DNA of 64,000 nt from Planctomycetota bacterium (GCA_014193115.1 BJHQ01000016.1:52560-116559), one strand, 5' to 3'. Shown: positions 33,777 to 43,134, numbered from the stretch's first letter. The notes: generated by a model not told the origin, from the sequence alone. Numbers and translations are program-made.

Positions 33777-36386
33777 TCATGCGAACCCGACGGTGAAATC
33801 ACCGTCAGCGGCCACATCGACGCTGATCCTTCCGGTGGCGCCGCCCGAGCCCATGCGTTCGAGCAGGGTCGTGCTGATCCGTGGCATCAGCGTGCCGGCG
33901 ATGACGTGGTCAACATTGCGGGCGCCGGTCTCGGCCTCGGTGCAGCGGTTGGCGATGGCGGTGGCGACGGCGTCGCTGGTCGCCAGCTCGATCTTGTGGC
34001 TGGCCATCAGCCGCTTGGCGAGCTTGCCGAGCTTGAGCGTGGCGATGCCGCGCAGCGCCGACGGATCGATCGGGAAGAACGGGACGATGGTCATGCGCGC
34101 CAGCAGCGCCGGCTTGAAATGCCTGGATAATTGCGGGCGGATCGCAGCGACCAGGGCATCGACAGGGGGTTTCTCAGGATCGCTGGCGGCGGCCATGATC
34201 AGGTCGGTGGCGAGGTTGCTGGTGAGCAGAATCAAGGTGTTGCGGAAATCGATCTCGCGGCCTTCGCCGTCGGACAGCGTGCCTTTGTCGAACACCTGAT
34301 AGAACAGGTTCATCACTTCCAGATCGGCTTTTTCCACCTCGTCGAGCAGCACCACCGAGTACGGCCGCTGGCGCACGGCCTCGGTCAGGACGCCCCCCTC
34401 ACCGTAGCCGACATAGCCGGGAGGCGATCCGACCAGCCGAGATACCGTGTGCTTTTCCTGATATTCGCTCATGTTGATCGCGGTCATGAAGCGTTCGCCG
34501 CCGAATAGCAGGTCGGCGATGCCGGTGGCGGTCTCGGTCTTGCCAACGCCGCTCGGACCGACGAACAGGAACACGCCCAGCGGTTGGCCGGGATCCTTCA
34601 GCCCTGACTTGGCGGCGCGGATGCCGGTGCCGACGATTTTCAGCGCGTGGTCCTGGCCTTTGATCCGCTGGCCGAGTTCCTGCTCGAAACGCAGCAGCGC
34701 AGCGGCTTCGTCCTTGACCATGCTGCCCACTGGAACCCCGGTCCAGTCAGCGATGACCTGGGCGACGACCTGGGGAGTGACTTCGATGTGCATCAGCGGT
34801 TTGCCCGCCTGCAACGTCTTCAATGCTGCCAGCTTGGCTTCGTAATCGGCCTTTTTCGCTGCATCTTGCGGCGCGTCGATCAAGGCGGAACGGGCTGCGA
34901 TGGTGGCCTCGGCGGCGGTCTTCTCGCGCTGCCAGCGGGCGGTGAGGTCCACCGCCAGCGGGCGATCGGCGGCGAGTTGCGCCTCCAGCTCGGCGATGGC
35001 CTCGGGATTGGCGGCGCCGCCGGTGTCGCGGTCGCGGACCAGGGAGGCCAACGCCCGCTCCCGGTCCTGGATCCGTCGTTCGACATCCATCAGCGCCGCC
35101 GGCTTGGTCGCCAGGGCGACCTTGACCCGGGCGGCTGAGGTATCCACCAGGTCGATGCCCTTGTCGGGATGCTGGCGGCCGGCGATGTAGCGGGCGCCCA
35201 TCTCGGCGGCGGCGCGCAGCGCGTCGTCGCGGATGATCACGCCATGGGCCTTTTCATACACGCTGCGCAGGCCGCGGAGCATGGTGTGGGCGATCTCGAT
35301 ACCCGGCTCGTCGAGCTTGACCAATTGGAAGCGCCGGGCGAGCGCCGCATCTTTCTCGAAGTATTTCTTGTATTCGGCCCAGGTGGTGGCGGCGATGGTG
35401 CGCAATTCACCGCGGGCCAGGGCGGGCTTCATCAGGTTGGCGGCGTCGCCGGTGCCGGCGGCTCCACCGGCGCCGATCAGGGTGTGAGCCTCGTCGATGA
35501 ACAGGATCACCGGTGTGGCACTGCCTTTGACCTCGTCGAGCACGCCTTTCAACCGGCTTTCGAATTCGCCCTTCACACTGGCGCCTGCCTGGAGCAGCGA
35601 CAGATCAAGGCCGACGATGCGGACGTTCTTCAGTACATCGGGGACCAGGCCCTCCGCGATCATCAGGGCGAGACCCTCGACCACCGCGGTCTTGCCGACG
35701 CCGGGTTCGCCGACGCAGATCGGGTTGTTCTTCCGCCGCCGGGCAAGGATGTCGATCATCTGGCGGATCTCGGTGTCGCGGCCGAACACCGGATCAAGTT
35801 TCCCCTCTTTCGCTTTCGCTGTGAAATCAGTGCAGAATCGGGCCAGCGCCGAATCACCGCCCTTGCCTGGGCCGGCGCTTTTTGCAGCGCCAGACGCGAT
35901 CTTGGCGGGTTCCTCGGTGCTCGGCACCAGGATGGTGTCGAGCTTGCTGCGCAGTTCCTGACGTGGGATCGTCGCCAATACATCTGGCCAATCGCCCCCG
36001 GCGACGCGGACGCCGTCGCCGAGCAGCACCAGCAGCAGCGTCGCCGAGCGGATGTCGGCGTGGCCGAGGTCGAGCGAGGCGAGCAGCCACGCCGCTTGCA
36101 ACCACTCGACGAGTCTGGGCGAGAAGACCGGACGCCCGGCGTTGCCGTGGCGCAGGCTGTCCAGCTCGCCTTCGACGATCCGCGCCAGACGCGCCGTATC
36201 GATGGCGAAATGCTTGCAGATCACCGGAAGATCGGTGGTCGGGGTGGACAGCAGGGCGGCGAACAGGTGCTCGGGCGTGACTTCGTAATGGCTGCGCTGG
36301 ACGCAGGCTCCGGCCGCCGATTCGAGGGCCTTGGTGACGGTCGGATTGCAGCGGCCGAGCAGGGCCTTGAGGTTGAGTTCGGGCAT
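33777..36386 (-). CDS. clpV: T6SS AAA+ ATPase ClpV (TssH)
   Basis: This is an 869-residue Clp/Hsp100 protein. An N-domain of about 150 residues ([21 protein letters not shown]) is followed by NBD1 with Walker A GEPGVGKT and Walker [12 protein letters not shown] middle coiled-coil domain (~400-530) leads to NBD2 with [33 protein letters not shown] and [10 protein letters not shown]. It disassembles contracted TssB/TssC sheath. ATG 36386 is used; the upstream extension overlaps tssG. The N-terminus matches ClpV rather than ClpB, consistent with the operon. Confidence 0.95.
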   Translation of the reverse strand: MPELNLKALLGRCNPTVTKALESAAGACVQRSHYEVTPEHLFAALLSTPTTDLPVICKHFAIDTARLARIVEGELDSLRHGNAGRPVFSPRLVEWLQAAWLLASLDLGHADIRSATLLLVLLGDGVRVAGGDWPDVLATIPRQELRSKLDTILVPSTEEPAKIASGAAKSAGPGKGGDSALARFCTDFTAKAKEGKLDPVFGRDTEIRQMIDILARRRKNNPICVGEPGVGKTAVVEGLALMIAEGLVPDVLKNVRIVGLDLSLLQAGASVKGEFESRLKGVLDEVKGSATPVILFIDEAHTLIGAGGAAGTGDAANLMKPALARGELRTIAATTWAEYKKYFEKDAALARRFQLVKLDEPGIEIAHTMLRGLRSVYEKAHGVIIRDDALRAAAEMGARYIAGRQHPDKGIDLVDTSAARVKVALATKPAALMDVERRIQDRERALASLVRDRDTGGAANPEAIAELEAQLAADRPLAVDLTARWQREKTAAEATIAARSALIDAPQDAAKKADYEAKLAALKTLQAGKPLMHIEVTPQVVAQVIADWTGVPVGSMVKDEAAALLRFEQELGQRIKGQDHALKIVGTGIRAAKSGLKDPGQPLGVFLFVGPSGVGKTETATGIADLLFGGERFMTAINMSEYQEKHTVSRLVGSPPGYVGYGEGGVLTEAVRQRPYSVVLLDEVEKADLEVMNLFYQVFDKGTLSDGEGREIDFRNTLILLTSNLATDLIMAAASDPEKPPVDALVAAIRPQLSRHFKPALLARMTIVPFFPIDPSALRGIATLKLGKLAKRLMASHKIELATSDAVATAIANRCTEAETGARNVDHVIAGTLMPRISTTLLERMGSGGATGRISVDVAADGDFTVGFA

Positions 36387-36409
36387 GGGCGTCTCGGTGG
36401 AAGCGGTGG

Positions 36410-37372
36410 TCAGGCGGCGAGGTCGATGGTGTGGCCGGCATCGTGGCCGGAGAGCCGGGTGTCGCGGCCCAGCCGGCGGCTGCCGTCGAGCTGGGCTGGC
36501 CGCAACGCCTCGGGCGCGACGTGCAGCCGCAGCCGGCATTCGAGACGGCTGGGATTGACCGCGGCGATCAGCGCGGTGACCCTGGCGTGGTCCGCGCCGC
36601 CGGGCAGCAGACCACTGAGGGATGCGCCATCGATTGGACCGATGCTGACGGCGAAAGCAGTGGCGCAGGTCCTGGTCCGGCTGCCCAGTCCGCCGCCGAG
36701 CGGCGCCCCGATCCGAGCCCGTTCCTCGGCCGGCAGATCGGTCCACGATGACAGGTTCGGTTCGACCAGCACCGGAATCCCGGGCAGGGCGGCGGACAGG
36801 ATCGCCTCCACCGCGGCGGCCGAGGCCGGACGCCGCGACACCAGACCGGCGAGCAGCGCAGCATGGGGGAAATCCTCAAGGGAGCTGGAGCCGGTGGCGG
36901 CGTTCATGCCGGTAACAGCGCTGATGCCGGCGACGGCGCTGATGCCGGCGACGGCGCCGAGGGCAACGCCGGTGGTCGGACCGAGAGCACGATGCTTGCG
37001 CAGCGCCCGGGCGAGCAGGGACAATAAACGGTGGTTGAACAGATCGAGGAAATCCCGCACCCGGCCTTCACCGTCAAAAGTGTGGTCGATCAGTTGCTCG
37101 GTGTGAAAGGCCGGCAACGGCGAAGCCTGGCCGTACAAACCGAAACAGGTGGTTTCGATCTGCCACCGACCGTCATCGCCCAGCTCGGCTCCAGCGACAT
37201 CCGATGTCGGAAAGGCAAGAGAAAGCGCTGGGCGCAGGCGCAGCGCCTCGCCAGCGATCGGCCCAAGGTGGCCAACCTGCGCAGCGGCCCCCGACTCGAC
37301 GAGATCGACCAGCTCGGCGAACCGGGCGCGGTGCGCCGTCGCGGCGAGGCCAGCGGCGAGCTCAGGCGTCAT
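36410..37372 (-). CDS. tssG: T6SS baseplate protein TssG
   Basis: This is a 320-residue protein. The ETTCFGLYGQASPLPAFHTEQLI segment and the LDLFNHRLLSLLARALRKHR helix are typical of TssG. The C-terminal part has SIGPIDGASLSGLLPGG and ECRLRLHVAPEALRPAQL. A short internal repeat (GAVAGISAVAGISAVTG, ~140-158) interrupts the usual sequence. TssG partners TssF, TssE and TssK in the baseplate wedge. It lies between clpV (23-base gap) and the family A array that separates it from tssF. Confidence 0.9.
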   Translation of the reverse strand: MTPELAAGLAATAHRARFAELVDLVESGAAAQVGHLGPIAGEALRLRPALSLAFPTSDVAGAELGDDGRWQIETTCFGLYGQASPLPAFHTEQLIDHTFDGEGRVRDFLDLFNHRLLSLLARALRKHRALGPTTGVALGAVAGISAVAGISAVTGMNAATGSSSLEDFPHAALLAGLVSRRPASAAAVEAILSAALPGIPVLVEPNLSSWTDLPAEERARIGAPLGGGLGSRTRTCATAFAVSIGPIDGASLSGLLPGGADHARVTALIAAVNPSRLECRLRLHVAPEALRPAQLDGSRRLGRDTRLSGHDAGHTIDLAA

Positions 37373-37738
37373 GGCAGAAATCGACTGGAGCGCCGAGCGC
37401 CAGCTCGGCAGAGGTTGTCCCTGGGAGCGCCGAGCGCCAGCTCGGCTGGGGTTGTCCCTGGGAGCGCCGAGCGCCAGCTCGGCAGAGGTTGTCCCTGGGA
37501 GCGCCGAGCGCCAGCTCGGCTAGGGTTGGGATTTGATGTGATTTTACACTAGTTACATCGGTTGGCCGGCCACTTCCGTTAAACACGTCGCTGGCCATAC
37601 GGGCCGAGCTGGCGCTCGGCGCTCCCAGGGAAGACTCGTCGCTGGCCATGCGGGCCGAGCTGGCGCTCGGCGCTCCCGGGAAGGACACGTCGCTGGCCAT
37701 GCGGGCCGAGCTCGCGCTCGGCGCTCCCAGGATCGTGC
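37373..37738. other. tssF-tssG gap filled by repeats
   Basis: This 366-base gap has no gene. It holds four direct and three inverted copies of the family A palindrome around a central unique stretch of about 80 bases (37521-37600). That stretch is AT-richer and includes GTGATTTTACACTAG. No promoter could be assigned with confidence. Confidence 0.7.
37387..37727. repeat. Family A palindrome array between tssF and tssG
   Basis: Four direct copies of GGAGC plus GCCGAGC-GCCA-GCTCGGC start at 37387, 37424, 37461 and 37498, exactly 37 bases apart. Three copies in the opposite orientation start at 37603, 37654 and 37705, exactly 51 bases apart. The third inverted copy has one changed base in the loop region (CTCGCGC). 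The two half-arrays are complementary and could fold into a large stem in RNA or a cruciform in DNA. Confidence 0.95.
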
Positions 37739-39475
37739 TCATATGAGATGACCGCGGCCGCTGCGCGGCAATTGGCTGAGCACCGCGCCAGTGATGGTGC
37801 CCTCGACCCGCAGGCGTACCCAACTGTTCAACGCGACATGCTGGGCGAGCACCTCGTCGAGCACCTGGGTGAACAAGTGGCGGTCGCCATCGCCATCGAA
37901 GCGGTCCTCGCGCACTGCGACGGTGACCTCGCTGCCGCGCACCGGCAGACCGTGGTGCAGACGGGTGGCAGGTTCGCAGCGCACCCGCTCGATGCCCTCC
38001 AGGAACCGGTGGTGAGCGCTGCGCACCTGGGGATCGCCATGGATCCGCGGATGGTGCAGCTCGATCAGGTCGCGCAGCGGGCCGACCTCAGCCAGGGACC
38101 GGTGGTTGAGGGCGAGCAGCCTGACCAGCCGCCATTCCAGGTCGCGGCCGAGCGGCGGCCAGGCGCAGGGCGTCGGTCGGTCGAGGTTGCGCAAACGCAG
38201 TTTGCCGCTGCCGCCGACCAACTGGCTGATGTCGCCGGGAGCCAAAGCCGAGGGCAGCCGGCGGTTGGTGGCCCAGATGGCGACCGCCAGGGTCTCTTCG
38301 TCCTGGGCTCCGAGCGCGGCCGGAATGTCGAGCAAAATCTCTGCGCCCCAGCCGAGCGGCGACGGACGTCGGCGGACGGCGAAGGTCCGGGCATCGCTCG
38401 GGGCCCCCGGACGAGCGGTGGTCCACAGGCGGTAGGGGCGCGGAGTCGGCCGACCGCGCACCAACCCTTCGACCGAGACCACCGAGTGGACCTCGAAATG
38501 GTCGGCGGGGCTGCCGGACGCACGCAGCCGATAGATGCCCGACAGCGGATCGAGGGGCACCGGATCGGCGTGGTGCGGGAAACAGTTGGCCGCCGGCGTG
38601 CAGCCAAGCAGCAGGCTGCCGGCGCTGACCGCTCCGATCCCGCCCGGCAGGCCATCGAGTTCGACATGGAGGGTGAACGAATCACTGGCCCCGAAGTGGG
38701 CCAGGCCGGCCACGCCGGGAATCTCGGCGGCAAAGAATTTCACGGGAAAAGCGAGGTATTCCGCGAGCCTGGCCAGGGCCGGCAGGTGCGGTCCCGGTCC
38801 CGGCAGCAGGGCTTCCGCCATTGCCGGGCAACGGGCCGGACCGCGGTGGAGGGTCACCTCGCGCCGCAGTCCGTCGATCGTGGCGACCGCGACGATGCTG
38901 CGGGCGTAGCGGGTCAGGCAGGCGTGCAGGCCGGCAGCCTGGGCGTGAGCGCCGACGCAGTGCAGGCGCAGGGCCGGGACTCCGGTTTCGGCGAGCTGGG
39001 CGCAGGTGGTACCGGCGGCGCAGCGCACGGTGATCTCCAGCACCGGATGGGCTCCCGGACGCAGCACGACCTCGCTGATCCGGATTGGCAGCACGACCAC
39101 CTCTGCCGCGGTACGGAACCGGCAGCGGGTGCCATCCACCGGCACCGAATCGACCAGGCTGCCGGCGGGCAGGCGGTGGACATCGGTATCGCCAGCCCGG
39201 GCATGATCGACCTGGAGCAAGGCCAAGGCCGGCAGCGGACACAGGTATTGCGGCCACAACTGCTCAATCAGCGCCTGGGCGACCTCGGGCAGTTCATCAT
39301 CAAGCTTCTGCCGGATCCGCCCGGTCAGGAATGCGACGCCTTCGAGCAGCCGTTCGACATCCGGATCGGCGCCGGCCTCGCCCAGGAACCGGGTCGACTC
39401 CGGATGGGCCAACGCGAACTCCCGGCCGGATTCCCGCAGGTAGCGCAATTCATCCTGATAATAGGTGTTGAACAT
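37739..39475 (-). CDS. tssF: T6SS baseplate protein TssF
   Basis: This is a 578-residue baseplate subunit. The N-terminus FNTYYQDELRYLRESGREFALAHPE and the following DPDVERLLEGVAFLTGRIRQKLDDELPE are the family signature. LWPQYLCPLPALALLQ and a C-terminal ENVAxHxxLNSWVxLRV-like block (AQHVALNSWVRLRVEGTI) complete the match. ATG 39475 has a GGGGG run upstream; an in-frame TTG lies two codons earlier. It is flanked by family A arrays on both sides, so tssE, tssF and tssG are each separated by repeats. Confidence 0.94.
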   Translation of the reverse strand: MFNTYYQDELRYLRESGREFALAHPESTRFLGEAGADPDVERLLEGVAFLTGRIRQKLDDELPEVAQALIEQLWPQYLCPLPALALLQVDHARAGDTDVHRLPAGSLVDSVPVDGTRCRFRTAAEVVVLPIRISEVVLRPGAHPVLEITVRCAAGTTCAQLAETGVPALRLHCVGAHAQAAGLHACLTRYARSIVAVATIDGLRREVTLHRGPARCPAMAEALLPGPGPHLPALARLAEYLAFPVKFFAAEIPGVAGLAHFGASDSFTLHVELDGLPGGIGAVSAGSLLLGCTPAANCFPHHADPVPLDPLSGIYRLRASGSPADHFEVHSVVSVEGLVRGRPTPRPYRLWTTARPGAPSDARTFAVRRRPSPLGWGAEILLDIPAALGAQDEETLAVAIWATNRRLPSALAPGDISQLVGGSGKLRLRNLDRPTPCAWPPLGRDLEWRLVRLLALNHRSLAEVGPLRDLIELHHPRIHGDPQVRSAHHRFLEGIERVRCEPATRLHHGLPVRGSEVTVAVREDRFDGDGDRHLFTQVLDEVLAQHVALNSWVRLRVEGTITGAVLSQLPRSGRGHLI

Positions 39476-39508
39476 CACCAACCCCCGTGACCGGCAGCAC
39501 CGCGGCTG

Positions 39509-39673
39509 GGAGCGCCGAGCGCCCGGCCGGCTGGGCTGGGAGCGCCGAGCGCCAGCTCGGCTGGGCTGGGAGCGCCGAGCGCCAGCTCGGCTTGAGTTGG
39601 GTTTGGGAGTATTTTCTCACCAGCGTTGATCACCTCGCTGGCCATGCGGGCCGAGCTGGCGCTCGGCGCTTCC
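39509..39673. repeat. Family A palindrome array between tssE and tssF
   Basis: Three direct copies begin at 39509 (diverged), 39539 and 39569, 30 bases apart. One copy in the opposite orientation lies at 39650-39673. Linkers are TGGGCT-type direct repeats. The array touches the tssE stop region and the tssF ribosome-binding region. It is the same element as at 37387 with a different period. Confidence 0.92.
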
Positions 39674-39683
39674 ATGAACCCAT

Positions 39684-40103
39684 TCATCCGTTGATCCGAA
39701 CCCGGCCGTCGCCGGTGAATGCCGTGGCCAGGTTCACTGGCGTGCGATCCCCGCCGGCCAGGACCGCGGTGATCTGGAAGCGGATGGCGAGGTCGCCGCC
39801 TTCCGAGGGGACGTGCTTCACCACGACGCCGGCCAGGCGCGGTTCGTAGCGCTGCAGGCAGGCGCGGATGTCCTTCAGGGTCCGCGGCAGATTGGCGGGA
39901 AATCCTTGCAGCAATTCATGCGGCGAGGGCAGCCCCAGCTCCATCTGGGCCGGAGCCGAACCTTGGCGCGAGTTGAGCACCCGGCTCAGGTTGCGCAGCA
40001 CTGAGCGCAGCACCGCGGCCCGATCCTCGGCGAGGGTCGGGCCACGATCGCCTGCGGACAGGCGCTCGAGCAACGCGACCCGGCACGGACGGACCTCGGC
40101 CAT
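39684..40103 (-). CDS. tssE: T6SS baseplate protein TssE (gp25-like)
   Basis: This is a 139-residue gp25-like baseplate protein. Blocks seen are SVLRNLSRVLNSRQG, LGLPSPHELLQGFPANLPRTLKDIRACLQRYEPRL and LAIRFQITAVL. The EPRL motif is the TssE/gp25 hallmark. ATG 40103 gives the standard N-terminus (MAEVRPCRVALLERL). It lies downstream of three strong hairpins that follow tssC. Confidence 0.9.
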   Translation of the reverse strand: MAEVRPCRVALLERLSAGDRGPTLAEDRAAVLRSVLRNLSRVLNSRQGSAPAQMELGLPSPHELLQGFPANLPRTLKDIRACLQRYEPRLAGVVVKHVPSEGGDLAIRFQITAVLAGGDRTPVNLATAFTGDGRVRING

Positions 40104-40131
40104 GGACCCTCGACTGGTGTCTCCACAGGTG

Positions 40132-40233
40132 ACCGCTTGCGGAGGCGGCAGCCACCGCAAGCGGTTCGGTCATCGCGGCCGCCCGTGACGCACGGGCGGC
40201 CTCACCGCCTTGGCATCGTGGCGCCAAGGCGGT
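40132..40233 (-). terminator. Three consecutive strong hairpins between tssC and tssE
   Basis: Three stem-loops are packed into 102 bases. ACCGCTTGCGG/CCGCAAGCGGT (11 bp) spans 40132-40165. GGCCGCCCGTG/CACGGGCGGCC (11 bp with a 3-base loop) spans 40177-40201. ACCGCCTTGGC/GCCAAGGCGGT (11 bp) spans 40204-40233. No T run follows on the minus strand, so they are probably not classic terminators. They may slow RNA decay or reduce read-through from the abundant sheath genes into the baseplate genes. The third resembles the family D repeat. Confidence 0.7.
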
Positions 40234-40245
40234 TCCCAGGCTGGT

Positions 40246-41730
40246 TTATTTTTTGTCCAGCTTGCCGACCAGCGACAGGGTGAAGCTGGCGCCCATGTAC
40301 TTGAAGTGGGGCTGGACCTTCAGGCCGACTTTGTACCAGCCGGCTTCGCCAGGCACGTCTTCGACGGTGATCTCGGCTTTGCGAAGCGGCCGGCGGTTGC
40401 GGACTTCCGGAGCCGGATCGTCCATGTCGCTGATGTACTGGCTGATCCAGGTCTGCAGTTCGCGCTGCAAGGTCGAACGGTCCTTCCAGCTGCCAATCTG
40501 CTCGCGTTGCAGCACTTTCAGATAATGCGCCAGGCGGTTGACCACGAACAGGTACGGCAGCTGGGTGCCGAGCCGGTGGTTGGTCTCGGCAGCTTTGCCC
40601 TCGGGGCTCTGGCCATAGGTCTTGGGCTTTTGCGTCGAATTAGCACTGAAGAAGCAGGCATTGTCCGAGCCCTTGCGCATCGCCAGGCCGATGAAGCCTT
40701 CTTCGGCCAGTTCGTATTCCCGGCGCTCCGAGATCATGCATTCGGTCGGGCACTTGGTCTCGATTTCGCCCATCGACTCGTATTGGTGCAGGGGCAGGTT
40801 CTCGACCGTGCCGCCAGATTGCGGTCCGATGATGTTCGGCGCCCAGCGGAACTTGGCGAAGGAATCGGCGACCCGGCTGGCCAAGGTGAAGGCGGTGTTG
40901 CCCCACAGGTAGCTGGCGTGGCTGCCTTTGACTTCTTCCTGGTAATTGAACGCCTTGACCGGGGTGGTTTCAGGGCCGTAGGGCAGACGGAGCAGGAAGC
41001 GCGGCGCGGTGAGGCCGACACTGCGCGCGTCATCGCTTTCGCGGAACGAGCGCCACTTGGTGTACTGCGGGCCTTCGAACAGCGATTTCAGATCGTTCAG
41101 CGCCGGCAGCTTGGTGTAGCTGTCGACTCCGAACATCTTGGGCGAGGCCGAGGACAAGAACGGTGCGTGGGTCATGGTGGCGACCGCTGCGACCTTTTGC
41201 AGCAAGGCGATGTCCTGGGGGCCGGCGCCGAACTCGTAGTTGCCGATGATCGCTCCGTACGGCTCACCGCCGAACTGGCCGTATTCCGCGGTGTAGGCCA
41301 ACTTATACAGACCGGATTTGACGATCTCCGGGGCGTCCTCGAAGTCGGCTTGCAGGTCTTCTTTGGTGACGTTGAGCAGCTCGATCCGGATATTTTCGCG
41401 GAAATCGGTGCGGTCGATGAGCAGCTTGAGACCGCGCCAGGCCGATTCGATCTTCTGGAACTTCTCATCGTGGAGGATCGCGTCGAGCTGTTTCGACAAT
41501 TTTTTATCGATCTCGGAGATCATCAGCTCGACCACCGATTTATCGATCTTGTCGGCAGCGGTCTTGCCCGAGACCAGTTCGCCGACCAGGGCTTCGACGC
41601 CGCGCCGGGCCAGGGCATAGCCCTCGTCCGCCGGCTGCATCGAGGTCTGGGACATGATCTGGTCGAGCAGCGAGCCTTCATTGGCGCTGGCGCCGCCGGC
41701 AGCAGGAGCGGCCTGGGTGTCGTTGGCCAT
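40246..41730 (-). CDS. tssC: T6SS sheath large subunit TssC
   Basis: This is a 494-residue contractile sheath protein (EvpB/VipB family). Recognisable segments are WRGLKLLIDRTDFRENIRIELLNV, EYGQFGGEPYGAIIGNYEF, HAPFLSSASPKMFG, PRFLLRLPYGPET and GSWKDRSTLQRELQTWISQYI. The C-terminal KVGLKVQPHFKYMGASFTLSLVGKLDKK is conserved. It assembles with TssB into the sheath around Hcp tubes. The start lies three bases from the tssB stop, so the pair is coupled. Confidence 0.97.
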   Translation of the reverse strand: MANDTQAAPAAGGASANEGSLLDQIMSQTSMQPADEGYALARRGVEALVGELVSGKTAADKIDKSVVELMISEIDKKLSKQLDAILHDEKFQKIESAWRGLKLLIDRTDFRENIRIELLNVTKEDLQADFEDAPEIVKSGLYKLAYTAEYGQFGGEPYGAIIGNYEFGAGPQDIALLQKVAAVATMTHAPFLSSASPKMFGVDSYTKLPALNDLKSLFEGPQYTKWRSFRESDDARSVGLTAPRFLLRLPYGPETTPVKAFNYQEEVKGSHASYLWGNTAFTLASRVADSFAKFRWAPNIIGPQSGGTVENLPLHQYESMGEIETKCPTECMISERREYELAEEGFIGLAMRKGSDNACFFSANSTQKPKTYGQSPEGKAAETNHRLGTQLPYLFVVNRLAHYLKVLQREQIGSWKDRSTLQRELQTWISQYISDMDDPAPEVRNRRPLRKAEITVEDVPGEAGWYKVGLKVQPHFKYMGASFTLSLVGKLDKK

Positions 41731-41733
41731 GGT

Positions 41734-42213
41734 TCAGGCCCCCTTCTGGAGTTCGGCGAGGATCGCGGACCGGGCGGCATCATCGCCGATGATCGCCTGG
41801 ATCTTCTTGCGGAAGGCGGGGATGTTGCCGAGCGGGCCGCGCAGAGCGTTGAGCGCGTCGCGCAGTTCGAGCAGCTTGGACAGCTCGGGCACCTGGCGGG
41901 CGACCTGCTCGGGCTCGAAATCCTTGATCGAGCCGAACTTCAGGCTGACCGCCATCTCGCCGTCGCCGGCCAAGGTGTTCTTCACCGCCAGGTCGGCTTT
42001 GATCTTTTGGCTGGCCAGGACCTCGTTGAAGTTGTCCTTGCTGATGTTCACCGGCTTGCGCTGCTCGACCGGAGTCGCGTCAGCGCGCTGGGTGAAATCG
42101 CCTAGGACCAGGAACTTCAGGGGAAGCTCCTTTTCCGCGACGGCGCCGCCGGTGGCGGTCTTGTAGACGATGTTGACGCGCTCTTTCGGAGCGACCGATC
42201 CTTCAGCAGCCAT
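41734..42213 (-). CDS. tssB: T6SS sheath small subunit TssB
   Basis: This is a 159-residue sheath protein (VipA family). It contains VAPKERVNIVYKTATGG, ELPLKFLVLGDFTQRAD, RKPVNISKDNFNEVLA, LKFGSIKDFEPEQVARQVPEL and a C-terminal helix with LRDALNALRGPLGNIPAFRKKI. These are the typical motifs of the partner that binds TssC and ClpV. A 230-base hairpin-rich gap lies between it and hcp upstream. Confidence 0.97.
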   Translation of the reverse strand: MAAEGSVAPKERVNIVYKTATGGAVAEKELPLKFLVLGDFTQRADATPVEQRKPVNISKDNFNEVLASQKIKADLAVKNTLAGDGEMAVSLKFGSIKDFEPEQVARQVPELSKLLELRDALNALRGPLGNIPAFRKKIQAIIGDDAARSAILAELQKGA

Positions 42214-42319
42214 GGGCGGTGATCCTCTATCGGGGGTGGTGGGAAACGGTGAACAAGAATGAAAAGAGCCTCATTTTTCTCCAACCGTCCCTCCAGGCAG
42301 GGTCCCTCAGGGGCGCTGG

Positions 42320-42433
42320 CTGGGGGAGGGCGGAGCCCAGAGGCACGGGGGATCATGGCGGAGCCATCCCGCGCCTCTGGAGCGGAGCCCCCCCAGACGA
42401 GGGAGGGGTCTGGGGAGGGCGGAGCCTTCCCCA
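42320..42433 (-). terminator. Large imperfect hairpins between hcp and tssB
   Basis: CTGGGGG (42320-42326) pairs with CCCCCAG (42390-42396). Inside it, CCAGAGGC (42337-42344) pairs with GCCTCTGG (42373-42380), and ATGGC pairs with GCCAT. The result is a 77-base imperfect stem-loop. A second palindrome, GGGGAGGGC...GCCTTCCCC, spans 42413-42433 next to the hcp stop. The layout fits partial termination or mRNA stabilisation after the highly expressed hcp gene. GGAGGGCGGAGCC occurs twice and may be another repeat family. Confidence 0.55.
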
Positions 42434-42443
42434 GGCAAAGAGC

Positions 42444-42935
42444 TCAGCGATTGGCCGACCAGCTGTCCTCGTGCTCGATGCCGCCATCTTCGAAGCGCCA
42501 GCTGATGGTGTGGAAGACGAACGAGACTTCTTCCAGCGGGGGCAGCTGCGAGCTGGCCGGGATGATCGTGTCGGGGACGTACTGGCGGAGCGACGCCACC
42601 CGGCCCTGCTTGAATCCCACGGTGTAGAAATGCTGGGTGGTGCCGTCGCCGGTGGGATTGGGGCGGAAGAACTTGAAGACGCCTTCGACGACCTGGTTCT
42701 CAACCAGGGCCTTGGCGAGCAGCGGACTGGCCTTGTCGATGCGCTTGCGCAGCAGCAGCGGCTGGTACTGGCGGCGGCCGGTGGCCATGCCGCTGCCGGC
42801 TTCGCGGGCGGTGATCACCGCGTGCTCGAAGTACACGCACTCGATGCTGTTTTCACGGCCGAGGCTGGTGATCGAGCTGTCGCCTTGGATATCGGATCCA
42901 TTGGCTTTGAGGAAAAGATGGACGGCTTCGGACAT
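42444..42935 (-). CDS. hcp: T6SS tube protein Hcp (TssD)
   Basis: This is a 163-residue tube protein of the Hcp/DUF796 family. Typical segments are VHLFLKANGSDIQGDSS, IECVYFEHAVITAREAGSGMATGRRQYQPLLLRKRIDKASPLL, EGVFKFFRPNPTGDGTTQHFYTV and the C-terminal EEVSFVFHTISWRFEDGGIEHEDSW. It forms hexameric rings that stack into the T6SS tube. It probably begins the main transcript, since the next upstream gene is 199 bases away. Confidence 0.96.
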   Translation of the reverse strand: MSEAVHLFLKANGSDIQGDSSITSLGRENSIECVYFEHAVITAREAGSGMATGRRQYQPLLLRKRIDKASPLLAKALVENQVVEGVFKFFRPNPTGDGTTQHFYTVGFKQGRVASLRQYVPDTIIPASSQLPPLEEVSFVFHTISWRFEDGGIEHEDSWSANR

Positions 42936-43134
42936 GGTGGCCTCGGGGAGTGAGGATGGGAGACTGGCTGAGCGAGCTGGGCGGGGTGGTTGCCAGGGCC
43001 CTGATCAGAGGACGGCTGGCGTGCATGGGCTGGATAGAACGATCGGACAGGGCGGTCAAGAACTGAATTGCCAGATCCGGTTGATCAGCGCGATCTGCAC
43101 TGATCCACCGGATGAAGGTTCTGCGAAGCCGGGT

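Noticed and set aside
32629..33780. Apparent repetitive proteins of 290-540 residues on both strands
   Set aside because: The frames stay open only because the family B tandem unit is 141 bases (47 codons). The translations differ by strand and have no start signals. They are repeat DNA, not genes.
37387..37727. CRISPR-like regular spacing (37-base and 51-base periods)
   Set aside because: The units are palindromic, linkers between copies are nearly identical rather than unique spacers, orientation flips, and no cas genes are present.
37748..39490. Plus-strand 580-codon frame
   Set aside because: It is the antisense of tssF with no recognisable domain; tssF motifs are clear on the minus strand.
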